A DNA stretch of 64,000 bases. Origin: Cryptomeria japonica (lineage: Eukaryota; Streptophyta; Pinopsida; Cupressales; Cupressaceae). The stretch spans positions 141,639,299 to 141,703,298 of the forward strand of contig NC_081406.1 in the NCBI RefSeq assembly GCF_030272615.1. The letters run 5' to 3'. The position numbers and the translations under genes are program-made. This document shows, one piece after another, positions 37,775-49,800 of the stretch. A model generated the notes under the pieces. That model saw only the letters and a list, made by a program, of their open reading frames with translations, ran no database searches and was not told the origin of the DNA. Position 1 is the stretch's first letter. Every line of letters begins with the position of its first letter.

Positions 37775-38290
37775 GCAACAGTGAAGGAGAGAATCTAGGA
37801 CAGTTTGAAGGCTTTTTCAAGTGGTTGAGAGCATCTAGGAGGAGATTGAAGACTTCTTCAAACAGTTGAGAAAATTTAGGGGGCACTTTGAGACTTTTTC
37901 CAAAGAATTTCCAAACATCTAGGAGCTGATTAAAGAGCCTAATCAATAGGGTAACAGTTGGGAAGAACTTTTCTTCATAAAAACCACTTTTTGGAGCTGA
38001 TTTGAAAGCTAAAAAATAGAAACAAACAACTTGGACGCCCAAGGAGGATTGACCAAGCAAAATCAATGTAACACATGTCGTCCTTGTCATTGAATTCTAA
38101 GCATATGTTCCTTGTAGCAAGTTGTTGCAGCTATAAAGCTCAACCTTGGGCTTCATTTTTAAGTTAGTTCTTGCTGCTCCAAGCTTGTATTGTAACCTAA
38201 AACAAGTTCTTTCTTGCCTATTGTGTATTGTAACTCATATTCAGATATGTACAACTGTTGGAAGCACCTTTTTTATTAATAAAGCAAGTA

Positions 38291-38431
38291 TTTAACTTCT
38301 CTAATCTGTTTTTTGTGTGCAACATGGATGAATGATGTTTAACTTCTCTAATCTGTATTTTGTGTGCAACATAGATGAATGTTGTTTAACTTCTCTAATC
38401 TGTATTTTGTGTGCAACATGGATGAATGATG
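38291..38431. repeat. 47-bp tandem repeat, three copies
   Basis: TTTAACTTCTCTAATCTGT starts at 38291, 38338 and 38385, each followed by GTGTGCAACAT(G/A)GATGAATG. Differences are single bases. Confidence 0.9.
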
Positions 38432-38643
38432 TTTTTCTAGTGATTCATATGTCAATCCTTTAATATGTCTTCTTCCTACAATACCTTCATGCACAAATAG
38501 CATGTTTTATACAGGTTATAGTTTGCGTTATGGCTTTCATCATTTCTTAGTTGTGAAAACTCCCTCTTTTTCTAAACGATGATGTATAAACATGTGGAGC
38601 TTGAGTTGAGTGAGAGAAATCTTGTTTTTGAGATAGATTGTGT

Positions 38644-38651
38644 GTTAAAAT
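38644..38651. repeat. hAT target-site duplication GTTAAAAT, left
   Basis: Eight bases identical to 40207-40214; eight-base duplications are the hallmark of hAT insertion. Confidence 0.9.
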
Positions 38652-38669
38652 CAGAGTTCCGTGACTTGC

Positions 38670-38850
38670 GGCGAGTCACGCGAGTCAGCGGGCTGGGTGA
38701 CCCCTGTCGGGTCACGATGACCCTGACCCAGGCTCGGACGGGTCAGGGGGCGTGACTTGCCTGACTCGCCGAGTCAGCAAGTCACTCCCTGACTCGCCGA
38801 GTCAGCAAGTCACTCCCTGACTCGCCGAGTCCGAGGGTCGTGACCTGGCC
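38670..38850. repeat. Subterminal palindromic repeats of the hAT element
   Basis: Repeated GACTCGCCGAGTC and GTCACTCCCTGACTCGCC phrases, including two nearly identical 29-bp tandem units around 38760-38830, plus GGGTCA/TGACCC pairs. Similar GCCGAGTC phrases lie near the right end (40135-40195). These probably are transposase-binding sites. Confidence 0.7.
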
Positions 38851-38949
38851 GGCGTCACTTAAAAAAGTACAATCAAAAAAAAAAAAAAAACATAACATTT
38901 TTTAATGATTTTTTTGCCATTTCCCTTTCTTATAACCCTTAAAAGGATT

Positions 38950-39847
38950 GGCATTCACTTTTATGAGTGGAAGAGAGGAAAAAAGAGAGGAAGATGGCAT
39001 AACCAGCTTCATAGGCCCATCCATGCAGCAGCTTATTACCTCAATCCATCATTCTGTGCTGATTTCAAAGCGGATGAGGAGATTCTTAGCAGGCTATATT
39101 CAGTAGTACAACGGATGGGCATTGATACCACAGCTACACTGCTCGAGATGGATGCATTTAATAATGTAGTAGGGGCGATATTTGCCAACCAATTGTGCAA
39201 AGAGGGTCAGACAAAATTGCAGCCAGGTAGAAAATTCTAAAGTTTATGACTTATGCATTTTAATTTTTCATTTTACAATCTACCTTTAAAGTTGGAAATG
39301 AGACTAATGTTTTTTTCTTTTCCTTATCTCAGATAGATGGTGGCAAATGTTTGGGCCTTCAACCCCAAAGCTTCAAAAAATTGCCATCCGCATATTGAGC
39401 CAACCATGCAGCACTTCTAGATGTGAGCGCAACTGGAGCATGTTTGAGCACATCCACTCGAAGAGGCAAAATAGATTGTCTATGGAGAGGTTGAATGATC
39501 TAGTCTTTGTTCATTACAACCTCTGTCTCAAGACCAGACAGATTTTGGACGCTGACTCCTCTCCAATCACTCTAGAGGAAGTCGACCCCGAGTCTAATTG
39601 GCTCACTGAGTCCACTGATCCAGTCTTCACTGATGAGGACCTTGAGTGGGTTGACCAGGCAGACAGAGAGGCTGAGGTTGTGGCTATGGCAGAGGAGGAG
39701 GATAGAGCACGATCAGGCACAACACCTATGGCTACTCAGACTGGCACATCACAAGCAGAGATTATGGCTACTCAGTCATCCAGGACCTACCTTAGACGCC
39801 TTTCTAGGAGGCTGATAGACAAGGTTGAGCCAAAGCCTGAGCCATAG
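38950..39847 (+). pseudogene. hAT transposase, C-terminal fragment with one intron
   Basis: Exon one (to 39226) contains RWHNQLHRPIHAAAYYLNPS, the family's pre-dimerisation region. A 106-bp GT-AG intron (39227-39332) follows; joining at CCAG/ATAG keeps the frame and restores a DRWW-type motif. Exon two (39333-39847) has the dimerisation domain: LQKIAIRILSQPCSTSRCER, NWSMFEHIHSKRQNR, LNDLVFVHYNLCLK (Dimer_Tnp_hAT). It ends in an acidic, Thr-rich tail with a stop at 39845-39847. The N-terminal BED zinc finger and the catalytic part are missing, so no active enzyme can be made, although this tail is intact and could still dimerise. Confidence 0.88.
39227..39332 (+). other. Intron in the hAT transposase fragment
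   Basis: GTAGAAAATT at the donor and TTATCTCAG at the acceptor, T-rich before the acceptor. Removal keeps the transposase frame. Confidence 0.8.
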
Positions 39848-40206
39848 ACTTGTTTTTGTTTACACTTTACAATTACATATATGTTTGGGAACATTTGAAG
39901 TCATGGATTTTATATACATTGGACAACATTTATAACTCTATATATCTATGTTTTCTAGTTCCTTCAACTACAATTTACATTTCTACGCATGTGATGGATG
40001 TACGTTTATGTATGTGATCAAATTAGCTTCTGTTTGATGATGTTATAGTGTCTTTAAGCTTAATTCAATAATGGGTGTATGAAACAACTTTTAAATCGTT
40101 AAAAATCTCTAAATTTCAAGGGTTTTCTTATTTTGCCGAGTCATTGCCGAGTCCGAGCCGTGTCAGCCTTGCTGAGTCAAAGCCGAGTCCGAGTCTAGGA
40201 ACTTTG

Positions 40207-40214
40207 GTTAAAAT
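40207..40214. repeat. hAT target-site duplication GTTAAAAT, right
   Basis: Matches 38644-38651. Confidence 0.9.
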
Positions 40215-40915
40215 AGCAAGTATAGAGTCTAAAAAACAATTTGGTGCATCACCCACTAGAGTAGGTTTCAATTGCAAGCATTTCTTCCCTTTTCCCAGTC
40301 AAGAAGTAGTTTTAGGTGATAGTTCCAAAAGAACCAACTTTCTCTAGAGATTCACTTCAAGTTTGGGCAACCCATAGGCCCAAGAGTGTTTCCATGTTTT
40401 AATAGATTGCTGAACTCTAAGTTTAGTAGGGTGCAAATCTTATTGACAACAATAACAACTCTGTTTTACTAAACATATATATATATAATTATTATTACAG
40501 TCAAAGGACCCCACTCTGAAGAAGCAACATTCATTTTAGTTGATCAATAAGGACCATTTGTCTTGATCAATCTATTTAAATATAGAATCCGTTAAATAAG
40601 TATTAATCTATGAATAATATCACAATTGATTAGTGATAAATCTTGTTAAGTCGGGAAGATAGGTTGTCCAAGTTCAATTGATAGGAAAACTACCAGAAAA
40701 TGAAACCGTTAACTTATTATCTTATGATGGTTGACATGACTGTTGATGTCAGTAGATATTAGGCAAATGGCTTGCCTAGTTGGTTGTCAACCAAAGAGTC
40801 AGTTGGACTCAAGAATTGAATGTACAAGTCAAGCAAGGATGGTGAATACTGACAATGCGTAAATCATGCTTGCAACTTTAAGACCTTGGCCAAGGTGGTG
40901 CAGTGCTTTGCATGC
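40215..40915. other. Intergenic sequence without recognised features
   Basis: AT-rich, with a short (AT)n run near 40470-40485. No ORF or repeat family recognised. Confidence 0.35.
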
Positions 40916-41616
40916 TGTTAGCAAATGTGTCATTGATGTCAAAATCCAATAGATGTTGGAATGAACACATGAATGTTGAGGCATATGTTAAGTTGGTGTT
41001 GCAGAATTAAATGTAGAGATATATCTCAAAAGCAAACCTTTAATGTGTTTGTTCTGTGGATCCTTCATAGCCGAATAAGATAAATTTGTTTTGAAAGCTG
41101 AAAGTGATTTGAGCAGTATTATACATGTGTCATTGTCTTTGAAATGAAGACATTCTTCTATTAGACCTGAATGGTATTGAGTGATTCAGATATGGAAATA
41201 ATCTAAGACTCTTTTGATATATTGCAATATCACTTTATTCAGTGATCCTATAAGTTAGACAAAATGAACATCAATGGATACAACAAAGAACGTCCTACCC
41301 ATGCTGAATTCATTGTCGGTTGAATTCTCAACATTGAAAAGACTGGTTATATTTCTTGTGCATTCCGCTGATGTTATATAACTTCAGAAATAAGTAGAAC
41401 AACAATCAAATTATGGAAAGTATGTTCATGCATTGAACGATAAAGAAGTGTTTGTTAAACATATTGTTGCAAGTAGTATTAAGTTATATGAAACAGCAGT
41501 CAGTTGTAACCAATATGGACAGTTGTATGGTGGTTGTATTAGTTGAAACTCATTGCCGATAGAGAAAAGAATGTTGTATATATATGATGCTTTAAGTCGA
41601 TATATTAATAGATATA
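40916..41616 (+). mobile_element. Copia-style LTR fragment, split by a solo LTR
   Basis: Starts TGTTAGCAAATGTGTCATTG, like the LTRs of copies A and B. It runs into the solo LTR at 41617 and probably resumes at 43521. The 3' end was not placed. No internal region was recognised, so it may be a solo LTR or a fragment. Confidence 0.45.
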
Positions 41617-43515
41617 TGTAATGTCCCCTTCTCAATGATGTGCTTTCAATGTTCCATTGGCCTATCTCAAGGACCCGTAGGCTATGTGGAATGAAGAATT
41701 AGGGTTTCAAACAGTGGTGCAACATGAACTTACTATTTTTAGTAAGTCAGGGGTTGACTGTTTAGATGGTGCTATCTTATTGAGTTTTCCATGTTCTGTC
41801 ACTGGGTGCGAAGATGATGTTTTTCGGAGCTATACTGCTTGACTTAGTATTTTTAGTAAGTATCAATTCAGGTGATTCTATTTATAGCAGGGCAGTTCAA
41901 AGATTCAGTTCAGTCCGGTGGATGGTTCGGCACTTCAGTCCTCAATTCATTTGGGTTTTGAGCAGTATTTGGCTTGTAGGATGATTTATTAATATTTAAT
42001 TATATTATTTTGGACGACTTTGGGAAATAGAAGTTTATTTTATTCAAGTGATTTTATCATTTTTTCCTTAGGTCAATGGCATAAGGGAAATCGAATTATT
42101 TCATGAGCATCACTTAATGTCTTGTTTGCAAGTTGTTATCCTAGGCAAAGTTTGAACTTGCCTAAGGGAAGGGAACGCCATCCTTGAGGGACTTATTTTA
42201 TATTTTTCAAATGTATTTGGGTGCCCTTGGGAGGTGTAATGAAGTGGCATGTAATTTGGATGTATTTGGGCGCATTTGCATTTGAATTTAGGGAGCAAAA
42301 AAGTTATAAATAAGAGCCTTGGGCTCTCATTTGGATCATCTAAAGAATTTGCATTGTTATGCTGCCGAAATGGAGAGCAAAACTGAGCTTCGGAGTTGAG
42401 ACTTCCTAGCTAGCACAGTTTCGTACTTGCAATACAGTACCTAGCTAGTGGGTGTGATTGAGAGTTGATTTTGGTGTGAGGATTTTCAGTTTTAGAGTTT
42501 TGGTGAGTTTTCTATGTTGCTGGTTTGGAGTGGCTGAAGTAGATTTTTGTTCACAACTCTCTGCCTGAGTGTCTGTTTCTTCTGGGTAGAGGCTCGTCGG
42601 AAGCGTACTGGAGAGGCGATCATTCCTCTGGAAGGGCTTTGGATTTGGTGTTGATTGGATTTTTTAAGAGCAAACCGAAATTTTCAGCTAGTTGTACCTT
42701 TCCTGGAGTGCCTTGGTTTGCATGCCATTTGTGTGTGGTGATTTGGGTGCTGGTTTGAGCTCCTCGTTGGTTCGCCTTGGTCATAGCAGTTATTCGCTTG
42801 AGTTCGTGAGCATTTTGGAGCTGATTCGGAAGAGTTATGTGCATTTCTATGTTGCTAGCCCTTTTCTGGAGATGCTGGTATTTATATCAGAATTGTTGTT
42901 TTTATGTTTTAGCCTGAAATCAGTTTTAGTCTATGATTGAATGTTGTAGTACTTCATCGTAGTCATCTTGTATCATTGGTTAGTAGTACTAACCTCTTTT
43001 TGAACGTGAAGTGCTCATTGTAATCCCCACTGCATAAGTGGAAGAGGCTGGCTGGGCCGCCTTAGTGTTTGTAATTTCTTTGTACTTTTGTCCTCCCATT
43101 GAATAAGTGGAGGAGTGGTATTGTCCTCCCGCTGAAATATGCGGTTGAGTGATAGTTTTTAGCATAAGTCCTCCCGCTGCATAAGCGGTAGAGTGATTTG
43201 GTTCTGGTTATGCTTTTGTTCCCTTGGCTGGTTTACCGCCAAGTTCTTGATCTTCATCCCGCTGAAAAGTGGAAGGGGCTGGCTTGTCGCCCAGTATTGC
43301 ACTTGCTTTATAATTTCCAGCAGATCAGTGAGCTAACAAACCCCTTATCACTGTATGCTCTCACCTTCCCACATTGGGCACTTGGAGATCAGAAAGTGGA
43401 AGGGTTACAATTTCAGCAAGCATTGAGATTATATTTTCTAACCTTAACGGGTTATGTGTTTGTTTGTAATTCTTATTGCACTTAAAACCACAAAAAAATT
43501 ATTCGGGATATTACA
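41617..43515 (+). mobile_element. Solo LTR (TGTAATGTCC family), 1899 bp, TSD ATATA
   Basis: Begins TGTAATGTCCCCTTCTCAATG and ends TTCGGGATATTACA; ATATA flanks it at 41612-41616 and 43516-43520. The AT-rich duplication could arise by chance, but TG...CA ends and the family start support it. It contains TATAAATAAGAGCC (about 42305) and several hairpin-like CCTCCCGCTG...AAGCGG phrases (43088-43275). No internal coding region. Confidence 0.7.
43088..43275 (+). repeat. Repeated hairpin phrases in the solo LTR
   Basis: The motif TCCTCCCGCTGNATAAGCGG, with variations, occurs four to five times, each able to pair CCGCT with AGCGG around a short loop. It lies downstream of the TATA box, probably in R/U5. 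Confidence 0.5.
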
Positions 43516-43520
43516 ATATA

Positions 43521-44285
43521 TAAAAAATAGAAGCGTATCACGTAAGTTCAAAAAAAAGTTACAAGTATGCATCAAAAAAATAAGTATTATATCTGATGTG
43601 AAATGAGAAAAGTATGAGAACTGCTGAGCGGATTATAAGCTGACAAAAGAAGATTGAGTGTGTGGCGTGATTCTTGAGAAGTATTAAAGTATGGAACAGT
43701 AAGAAGACACATCTCAATCTGTGTTGAATGTTTTGAAATATTTTATTTTGTGAGAGGGTTTCATTGATAGTAAATGTGAAATAGCAGAGGTATGAGTTAT
43801 ATAGAATATTTTGACAAGTTTATGTTAATTTGTATGAAAGCATTTAATGTTGTAAAACAAAAAGGAGCGTTGTGTATCAGAGAAAATCTAAGAAGCAGTA
43901 AGAATTAGAGAAGCCTTGGGGCAGCAGATATGAATGCATGGAGCAGACATATGAATACGGCGGATTTGAAAGTAAAGTATGCATATCGAATAAGGGACCA
44001 TCTAAGAGAATCAGTAAGGAAAAGCATCAAAGGAGATCAGCAGTCTTCAATATAGAAATCAGTCCAGATCTGAACCATATTAATCAACTGTCAATACTCA
44101 ATAATACTTTAGTTCTTGTGGTATGCATGAATAATTGTTTATATATATACCTGATGAATGCCAAAATAAATGCACAAATCTTTATATACTAATATAATAT
44201 ATCTATGCATTTAACACCATGTATATTACACATGAGTAGTAATATGGTTTCCAAATAAGCAACAATCAATCATAGCGAAGTTAGG
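43521..44285 (+). other. Possible continuation of the copia-style LTR
   Basis: AT-rich, no ORF of note. The position after the solo LTR makes it the likely continuation of the LTR started at 40916, but the end could not be defined. Confidence 0.3.
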
Positions 44286-44926
44286 AAGAGAAGACAATGA
44301 GGGGGAATGGGTATAGATTCCTGACTAGGCAAACCACCTCATATGAGATGGTGGAAGGCCACATAAGGCCAAGAGGGATGGTATAGCTGCTCTTGGGCCG
44401 AGGGGAGAGTATCACTCTGGGCATCCTATTGTAGTTTCTCCTCCAACCTCTACATTGACCGATTCTATGGATTCAAGGGAGTCTCAATCATAGGAGGTTG
44501 AATAAGGGTGGCACAATGAGGGAGAACGGCTATAGGACACCTCGCTAGGCACACCACGTCATATGAGATGGCGGAAGGCCACATGAGGCCAAGAGGGATG
44601 GTATATCTGCTCTTGGGCCTAAGGTAGAGGATCGCTTTGGGCACCCTATCATATCTCCTTATCCAAGATCCATTATAATTGTACTCAAACAATGAATTAG
44701 ATAGGTCATATGACTAAGATAATTATGAATATATGAACATCTTATGAATTGTATCTTCAATATTTGTCTAACATGATCGCCGGATCTCAACAAGGATCTA
44801 TCTTTCTTTTACATCCTTTGGGTAAAGTTATATCTCTAACTATATTGTGTTCCCTGTTTTATTGAATTTATGATTCTAGGGCAGAATCCAGGGTAATTCC
44901 CAAAAGGGGACATTACAAAAGGACAT
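44286..44926 (-). mobile_element. LTR fragment of the TGTAATGTCC family, minus strand
   Basis: On the minus strand it starts TGTAATGTCCCCTTTTGGG at 44926, matching the family start at 41617. It contains a diverged 219-bp-spaced duplication (44294-44665). Neither its other end nor a target duplication was found. Confidence 0.5.
44294..44665. repeat. Duplication with 219-bp spacing inside the LTR fragment
   Basis: Two ~150-bp copies, beginning ACAATGAGGG at 44294 and 44513, share CATATGAGATGG, GGAAGGCCACAT and GGCCAAGAGGGATGGTATA in order. Confidence 0.85.
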
Positions 44927-47640
44927 GTATATTTCATAATAATGTCATGAGAGCTACAAAGAAACCTGTCATAAAGATCATAACGAAAACATTACGAAAT
45001 TCTTGTTAGTAGGATTAGAAAGAACATGGTCATAGTAGTTATAAAGACTCTTGAAATGATAAGCAGGTTTACATAGCAAATTAGGTGTACAGGGAACTAC
45101 AAAGAAACTTCTCCCAACAAGTGAATTACAGAATATTTAAGTATTTTAGAGAGTTGCAAGAACCATGGTGTAATGAGCCAGTCACAAAGCATCGAAGATG
45201 TCACCAAAGAAGATGAGTAAATATAAAAGCATCATTTCAGTCTTAGTAGAAGGCATTTTGAGTGTTACGCAGAGTGCCTGCACAAACAAATAAGTGCAGC
45301 ATCTGCAGCGGTTATACTGGTCCTTTACGTCCTTAAAACCCAAATTGGCATCTACACACCTTCAGGAAGAGTCCCAGATAGTTTATGTATTTTTCATGTT
45401 TCAAAATTGTCTGGATTTCTTGAAATCTTCAGATCTAAAACTTCCAAAGAAAATGTAGGAAATGAAAATTATATTATAACTTCTGGTGCAGTCTTCCCTG
45501 TCTATCATTCATTTTCAGATTTGCATCTCATCCAATCCTGACACCTACCTAATAAGGTCCTGTCCTTAGAAATCAACGTGATTAAAAAAAATCATAAATG
45601 TATGCAACTGAAGCTCCCCATATCTGGCCCTTACTAAATATGTCAAAATCGTGAAAGACAATACATTGCTGGGCTCTTCAGAACTTTCAATAAGTGAAGA
45701 TAACATCCCATGTTCTTCAGAAATGGCAGGTTCTTCACAATTCCTGGGACATTTCCGAGAAAGGCTCCCTGTTTCCAGGCCATTTCCAGAACATAATCAC
45801 AACAAACTTTGCTGAAGCCTGAGGCTTTAAGAACAGAAATAAATAAATAAATATTTAACTTAACCTAAACTAACGTAAATGCTTGCCTTTTTTTAACATT
45901 ATTCATTATCATTGGTTTTGCCAGTGTGCTCATGTTTGGCATATTGATGTTTGATATCAATCCACTTTGGCTTAGCCTACTTGCCTTTGCTCTATCGACC
46001 ACCAATCGCAAAGCCATCTTTTTTGGAAAATATCTTAGTTTACTTATATCATCAATTCCTTGGTTGAATTCATACAAAGTGTAGGCCCTCACACTTGTAT
46101 AGATATCCTGGTTCATAAAGTCACCTTTATTACATCCCCCTTCAAGAGATTTAGCTTCCTCCAAGCTCCCTACTTTTGTACACATTTCAAAAGCCAGCTA
46201 TCACCATGCGTAGCCGTTGAGATAGCTGAACCTATTGAAAGAAACTACAAGAAGCCACGGAGAAATTGGGAAAATTAGATGATCAAGGAAGTTATGAGAT
46301 CTGCCCATCTTCTCTTTAACTTAAAAAAACATTTCTTGTTGTCTTCCATCTCCTTCATCTGTGAAACATTTCATGCTACTGTCTCCACTTTCAACTAACA
46401 AACCTTCTCCTTGTCACACACCTCCCTTTTCAGATGTAAAATGGATTTCCAAACTGTTGACCTTCCTTTCAACTGCATAATCTTCTCTTTTAACCAAAAA
46501 CCCTTCTTCATATTGCTCACCACTTTATTACCTGGAAAAAGGATGGTTAAGCATCTTTCAGATTTTGATGACATTTGGAATGTTATTTACAACAATACTT
46601 TGATTTGAACTTTTTTAAATTTGTGAAATTCGTTGATTGGGAACACTGGATCTCACAAATGTTAGAAAAGGCATCTCAATCTTGCATCTTAATGTTGAGA
46701 ACACAAAAATGGAATTTCTGGACTATTGAGATTGCTTTTGGCTCTGAAAAATATTGAAACAGACTTTAACCAGCTAAAACAAGTTGCAATCATCTAGGGC
46801 TCTTCAAGATCTTTAATTTATAAATAAAATAAAAAAATGAGCTCAACATGCTTCTTAGATCAAAAGTTATAGCCTTTGGAAGTTTAGCTCCCCCAACAAA
46901 AATATAAGAGCATCTATAACACATCTGTAAGATGGAATTACACGTGTTAATCCAGAATATTCACGAACCTATGACAGGTCATAAGTATTAAGAAACATAA
47001 TAAAGCATCTTTCAAGAGTTTAGATAAACAAATTGGAGTGCCCAAGTTGGGAGAAGAACTATGACATGTTATGAGAACTTCTTATTACAAGGGTAAAGAA
47101 TATGCTATATTAGCATGAGGATTCCTCTTGGGATTTGGGCACCACTTTTGGGTGGTGTTAGCTTATGGTTTTGTGATTTCCCTTTGGTCACTTTCATGTA
47201 TTGGTTTCTTTATTTATCGAGTGCTTGGGATGGAGTTTGCAGAGTGTATTTTGTAGGTATTGTTATATTGTCAGTACTACTCCATATTTGAATGTTGTTG
47301 TTGTCCTTTGTGAAGTCTTCTTACCTAGATTGTATTGTAATCAATTCTTAGTTTAGAGTTTGGAGGTTGGGGTTTTTTTCTACAAGGGTTTAACCAAGAT
47401 ACACCATCGTGTCATACTGAATGATTTTATTGTGTTGTCTTTCTTACAAACTATTTCAAAATATTTTTTTGTTTATCTCTCCTTTTAGACTGGTGTATGA
47501 AACATTTCTGCACCTTGCTTTCCTTTCATATGGTCAAATTTTGGGTGGTAGGAAGAAACAATTTTGTACTAATCTTGGTTTGAGAGAGAGCATGCAAAGA
47601 GAAGATCTTTGTTTCAGGAAAAATAGCAAGCACTAGATCA
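44927..47640. other. Intergenic sequence, partly LTR-like, no clear gene
   Basis: Contains an unassigned minus-strand ORF (45865-46185) and small plus-strand ORFs (46060-46278, 46411-46608). The stretch 47100-47640, just before a copia gag, is T-rich and resembles the end of a copia 5' LTR and leader, but no primer-binding site was recognised. Confidence 0.35.
45865..46185 (-). CDS. Unassigned short ORF (106 aa)
   Basis: An uninterrupted minus-strand frame with balanced composition (contains ISKLRYFPKKMALRLVVDRA). No family recognised; no splice sites, promoter or homologous copy in the window supports it. It may be a fragment of an old gene or chance. Confidence 0.15.
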   Translation of the reverse strand: MCTKVGSLEEAKSLEGGCNKGDFMNQDIYTSVRAYTLYEFNQGIDDISKLRYFPKKMALRLVVDRAKASRLSQSGLISNINMPNMSTLAKPMIMNNVKKRQAFTLV

Positions 47641-47643
47641 GAA

Positions 47644-48170
47644 ATGGAAAAATTCAGCAGCAATGACTTTGGGTTGTGGAAGCTGGAGATGGGGGCTTTG
47701 CTCATAGATCAAGATCTACAGGCTGTTGTATTTAGAACCAAACAAACTACAATGACATCGGATGATTCAAAAGCATTGGATAGAAAAGTGAGAAGCCTTA
47801 TTAGACTTTGCTTAGCCAATCATGTGTTATTTGAATGTCTGGACTCTGAAGAATCCACAACAAAAACTTTCTCGGAAAATTTTGAAAACCTATACCAAGC
47901 TAAATCTCTAGTTAATTAGTTTTTTTTCAGAAGAAGTTGTACACTTTGAGGATGGGATAGTGATTCTACTAGTAAGCACCTGAATGCATTCAACATCAAT
48001 ATAACCTAGTTACAATCCATAAATGTGAAGATGGAAGAGGAAGATCAACGCATGACCCTTCTATGTCCTTGGCCAAACTCGTGGGACAACCTAGTAATGG
48101 CTATTGGATGCACTATCTCAAAACTAATGCTTGATGATATCATGGTTATTCTCCTCTTGGAAATTATATT
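47644..48170 (+). pseudogene. Ty1/copia gag (UBN2-type), truncated
   Basis: Starts MEKFSSNDFGLWKLEMGALL at 47644, the standard copia gag opening, then DRKVRSLIRLCLANHVLFE, then a frame-broken LYTL...EHLNAFN-like part and EEDQRMTLLCPWPNSWDNLV (48031-48090). The zinc knuckle and everything after are missing: the frame runs into LINE ORF1 at about 48170. Copia Gag would form particles; this fragment is inactive. Confidence 0.85.
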
Positions 48171-48660
48171 AGCGGTGAAAGGGTATTTTTTAGTGGTGTT
48201 TACTAGAATGACAGATTAAAACATGATATTTGAGGGAGGACCATTTTTTCAATATTTAGGTGGGTTTAATTATTAAACTTTGGCATGTAGGTTTGATCCA
48301 ATGGAGGAGATTCCAGCTAAAATCCCTATATGGATTCACCTTCCTGAGCTTCCAACAGAGTTCTAGAGAGGATATTCTACAATTGACTGCAGCAATTATT
48401 AGGAAACCCTTGGGCCCTTCTTGCCATACACTAAACAGAAAGGTAGCTAATTTTGCCTATTTATGTGTTAGAATCAATTTAAATAATCATCTCTCCAATT
48501 CTTTAGAGATTGGATTGGGTAGTATGACTTGGATTCAACAAATAGAGTATGTAAGCACTTCCCATTCACTATAGTGCATGTCATGAATATGGACAATCTT
48601 CAAAGGAACTATTCAAAGATGAGTTCTAGAATCCCTCAATCCTCCCCTAAGACATAGACT
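48170..48660 (+). pseudogene. LINE ORF1 (DUF4283-type nucleic-acid-binding protein), 5'-truncated
   Basis: Contains KGYFLVVFTRMTD, then FEGGPFF, then FDPMEEIPAKIPIWIHLPEL, PTEF, an LGPSC...ANFAYLCVRI segment and EIGLGSMTWIQQIEY. This is the DUF4283 pattern of plant LINE ORF1, a chaperone-like RNA-binding protein of the element. Stops and shifts break it. It begins abruptly inside the copia gag, as expected for 5'-truncated target-primed insertion. Confidence 0.75.
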
Positions 48661-49266
48661 CTCAACTCAAAGGCAAAAGAAAGACCCCAATCCAATAGAA
48701 AGAGCTAGATGCACATAAATTCAATCCTGTGAAATCTCATTCTAAGGGGAAGGTCACAAATCATCAGTATAAGGAGACTCCTAGAACAACCAATTTGATG
48801 TTCTAGAAAAATGAGGAAGTGGAAGCAATGGAGCATGACAAAATCCGAGATAGCCACGGTGTACTTTCTATGGATTTGAGTATCTTATCTACTCCAATCG
48901 ATACATATACTGATTCAGAAAAGAAAGGAAACGTTCTTGTTGCTAGCTTTACAAAGCAAATTAGCAGGCAATAGGATGGTAAAGGATTACCAATATTATG
49001 ATTGGAGTTGGCCCATATGACAAAAATTCAAATGGAATCAAATGAAGTTAATACCTTGCTAGAAACTTTGCACAAATCTAGGCAAAAGAAGATGGCAAAA
49101 GGAAGATCCCTCCTTTGTTAGGGCTTCAACGAAAGAATATTAAGAAAAGGGGTACTTATAAAGTTTCAAATGCTGGGAAGCAAAAGGATCAAGAACTTCT
49201 TATAGGAGTCACTAATGGATTTGGTGTTATTAAGATAGAGGATACTCACTTTTGCATCCATCAAAA
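48661..49266 (+). pseudogene. LINE ORF1 C-terminal part / ORF1-ORF2 spacer
   Basis: Position between the ORF1 core and the ORF2 start. Many stops; Ser/Lys-rich readings fit the poorly conserved ORF1 tail. No zinc knuckle was clearly read. Confidence 0.35.
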
Positions 49267-49438
49267 ATGATTGTGATCTCTTGGAATGTCGAGGATTTGA
49301 GTAGCATCCCTCGACAAAAGGTTACTCAAGATCTCATTCATGAATATAGACCAAAGACAAAGCGTTGAGCGGAATATATGATTAGCATCTCTTCCAAGAT
49401 TTGGAGAGGGGGTCAATGCTAATGTATTGGTTCCCAAG
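49267..49438 (+). pseudogene. LINE ORF2, start of endonuclease (part 1)
   Basis: ATG at 49267 opens MIVISWNVEDL, the conserved start of the LINE apurinic-type endonuclease (usually ISWNVRGL), followed by RQKVTQDLIHEYRP. The frame is cut at 49443 by the 13.2-kb element and resumes at 62677 with GGVACLWDP, exactly the next conserved motif. Confidence 0.8.
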
Positions 49439-49443
49439 GTATT
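49439..49443. repeat. Target-site duplication GTATT, left
   Basis: GTATT before TGTTGTGACC, repeated at 62672-62676 after CACATCAACA. Confidence 0.8.
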
Positions 49444-49795
49444 TGTTGTGACCAATTCACACATCACCCCATTAGAATGGGGACCCCCTCTTTTGTTTTT
49501 GGTTTTGCCTTCTCTTTGCTTGTTTTTCTCTCTGCTTTTAGGATTTTGATTGAGTGAGTGGTCTGTCTGAACTAGCTAGATTAGGGATAAACCTTGGAAG
49601 CTCATTTTAGGGTTTCATTCAAGTTAAGTCTAACCAAGTTTTGGAATTGTTAATAGTCTACCTGAAGATTCAAGATTGTCGGAATGAAGTATACCTTTCA
49701 AGAGAGTCAAATTGGTTAGGTCAAGGATAGGACAGGTCTCAGGTCAGGTCTAGATTGAAGGGGGGTTTTTTTGGGTAAGGTCCTGTTTGTTTCTG

Positions 49796-49800
49796 AGTCT
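49796..49800. repeat. Target-site duplication AGTCT, left
   Basis: AGTCT before the left 320-bp LTR, repeated at 55566-55570. Confidence 0.92.

Larger units (their letters stand above)
36628..38643 (+). other. Non-coding remainder of LTR-element sequence
   Basis: No gene was recognised. The stretch includes an 85-bp tandem duplication (37605-37774) and a 47-bp triple repeat (38291-38431), plus short ORFs (36778-37032, 37731-38090) without family features. The end of the plus-strand element must lie in here but I could not place it. Confidence 0.35.
38652..40206 (+). mobile_element. Defective hAT DNA transposon, 1555 bp
   Basis: Ends are imperfect inverted repeats: CAGAGTTCCGTGACT on the left and, read inward on the other strand, CAAAGTTCCTAGACT on the right. 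Flanking GTTAAAAT duplications match exactly. Subterminal regions (38670-38850 and 40130-40195) are G+C-rich and dense in GACTCGCCGAGTC-like palindromes, the kind of site bound by hAT transposases. Inside is only the C-terminal part of a transposase, so it is an internally deleted copy that could move only with help. Confidence 0.92.
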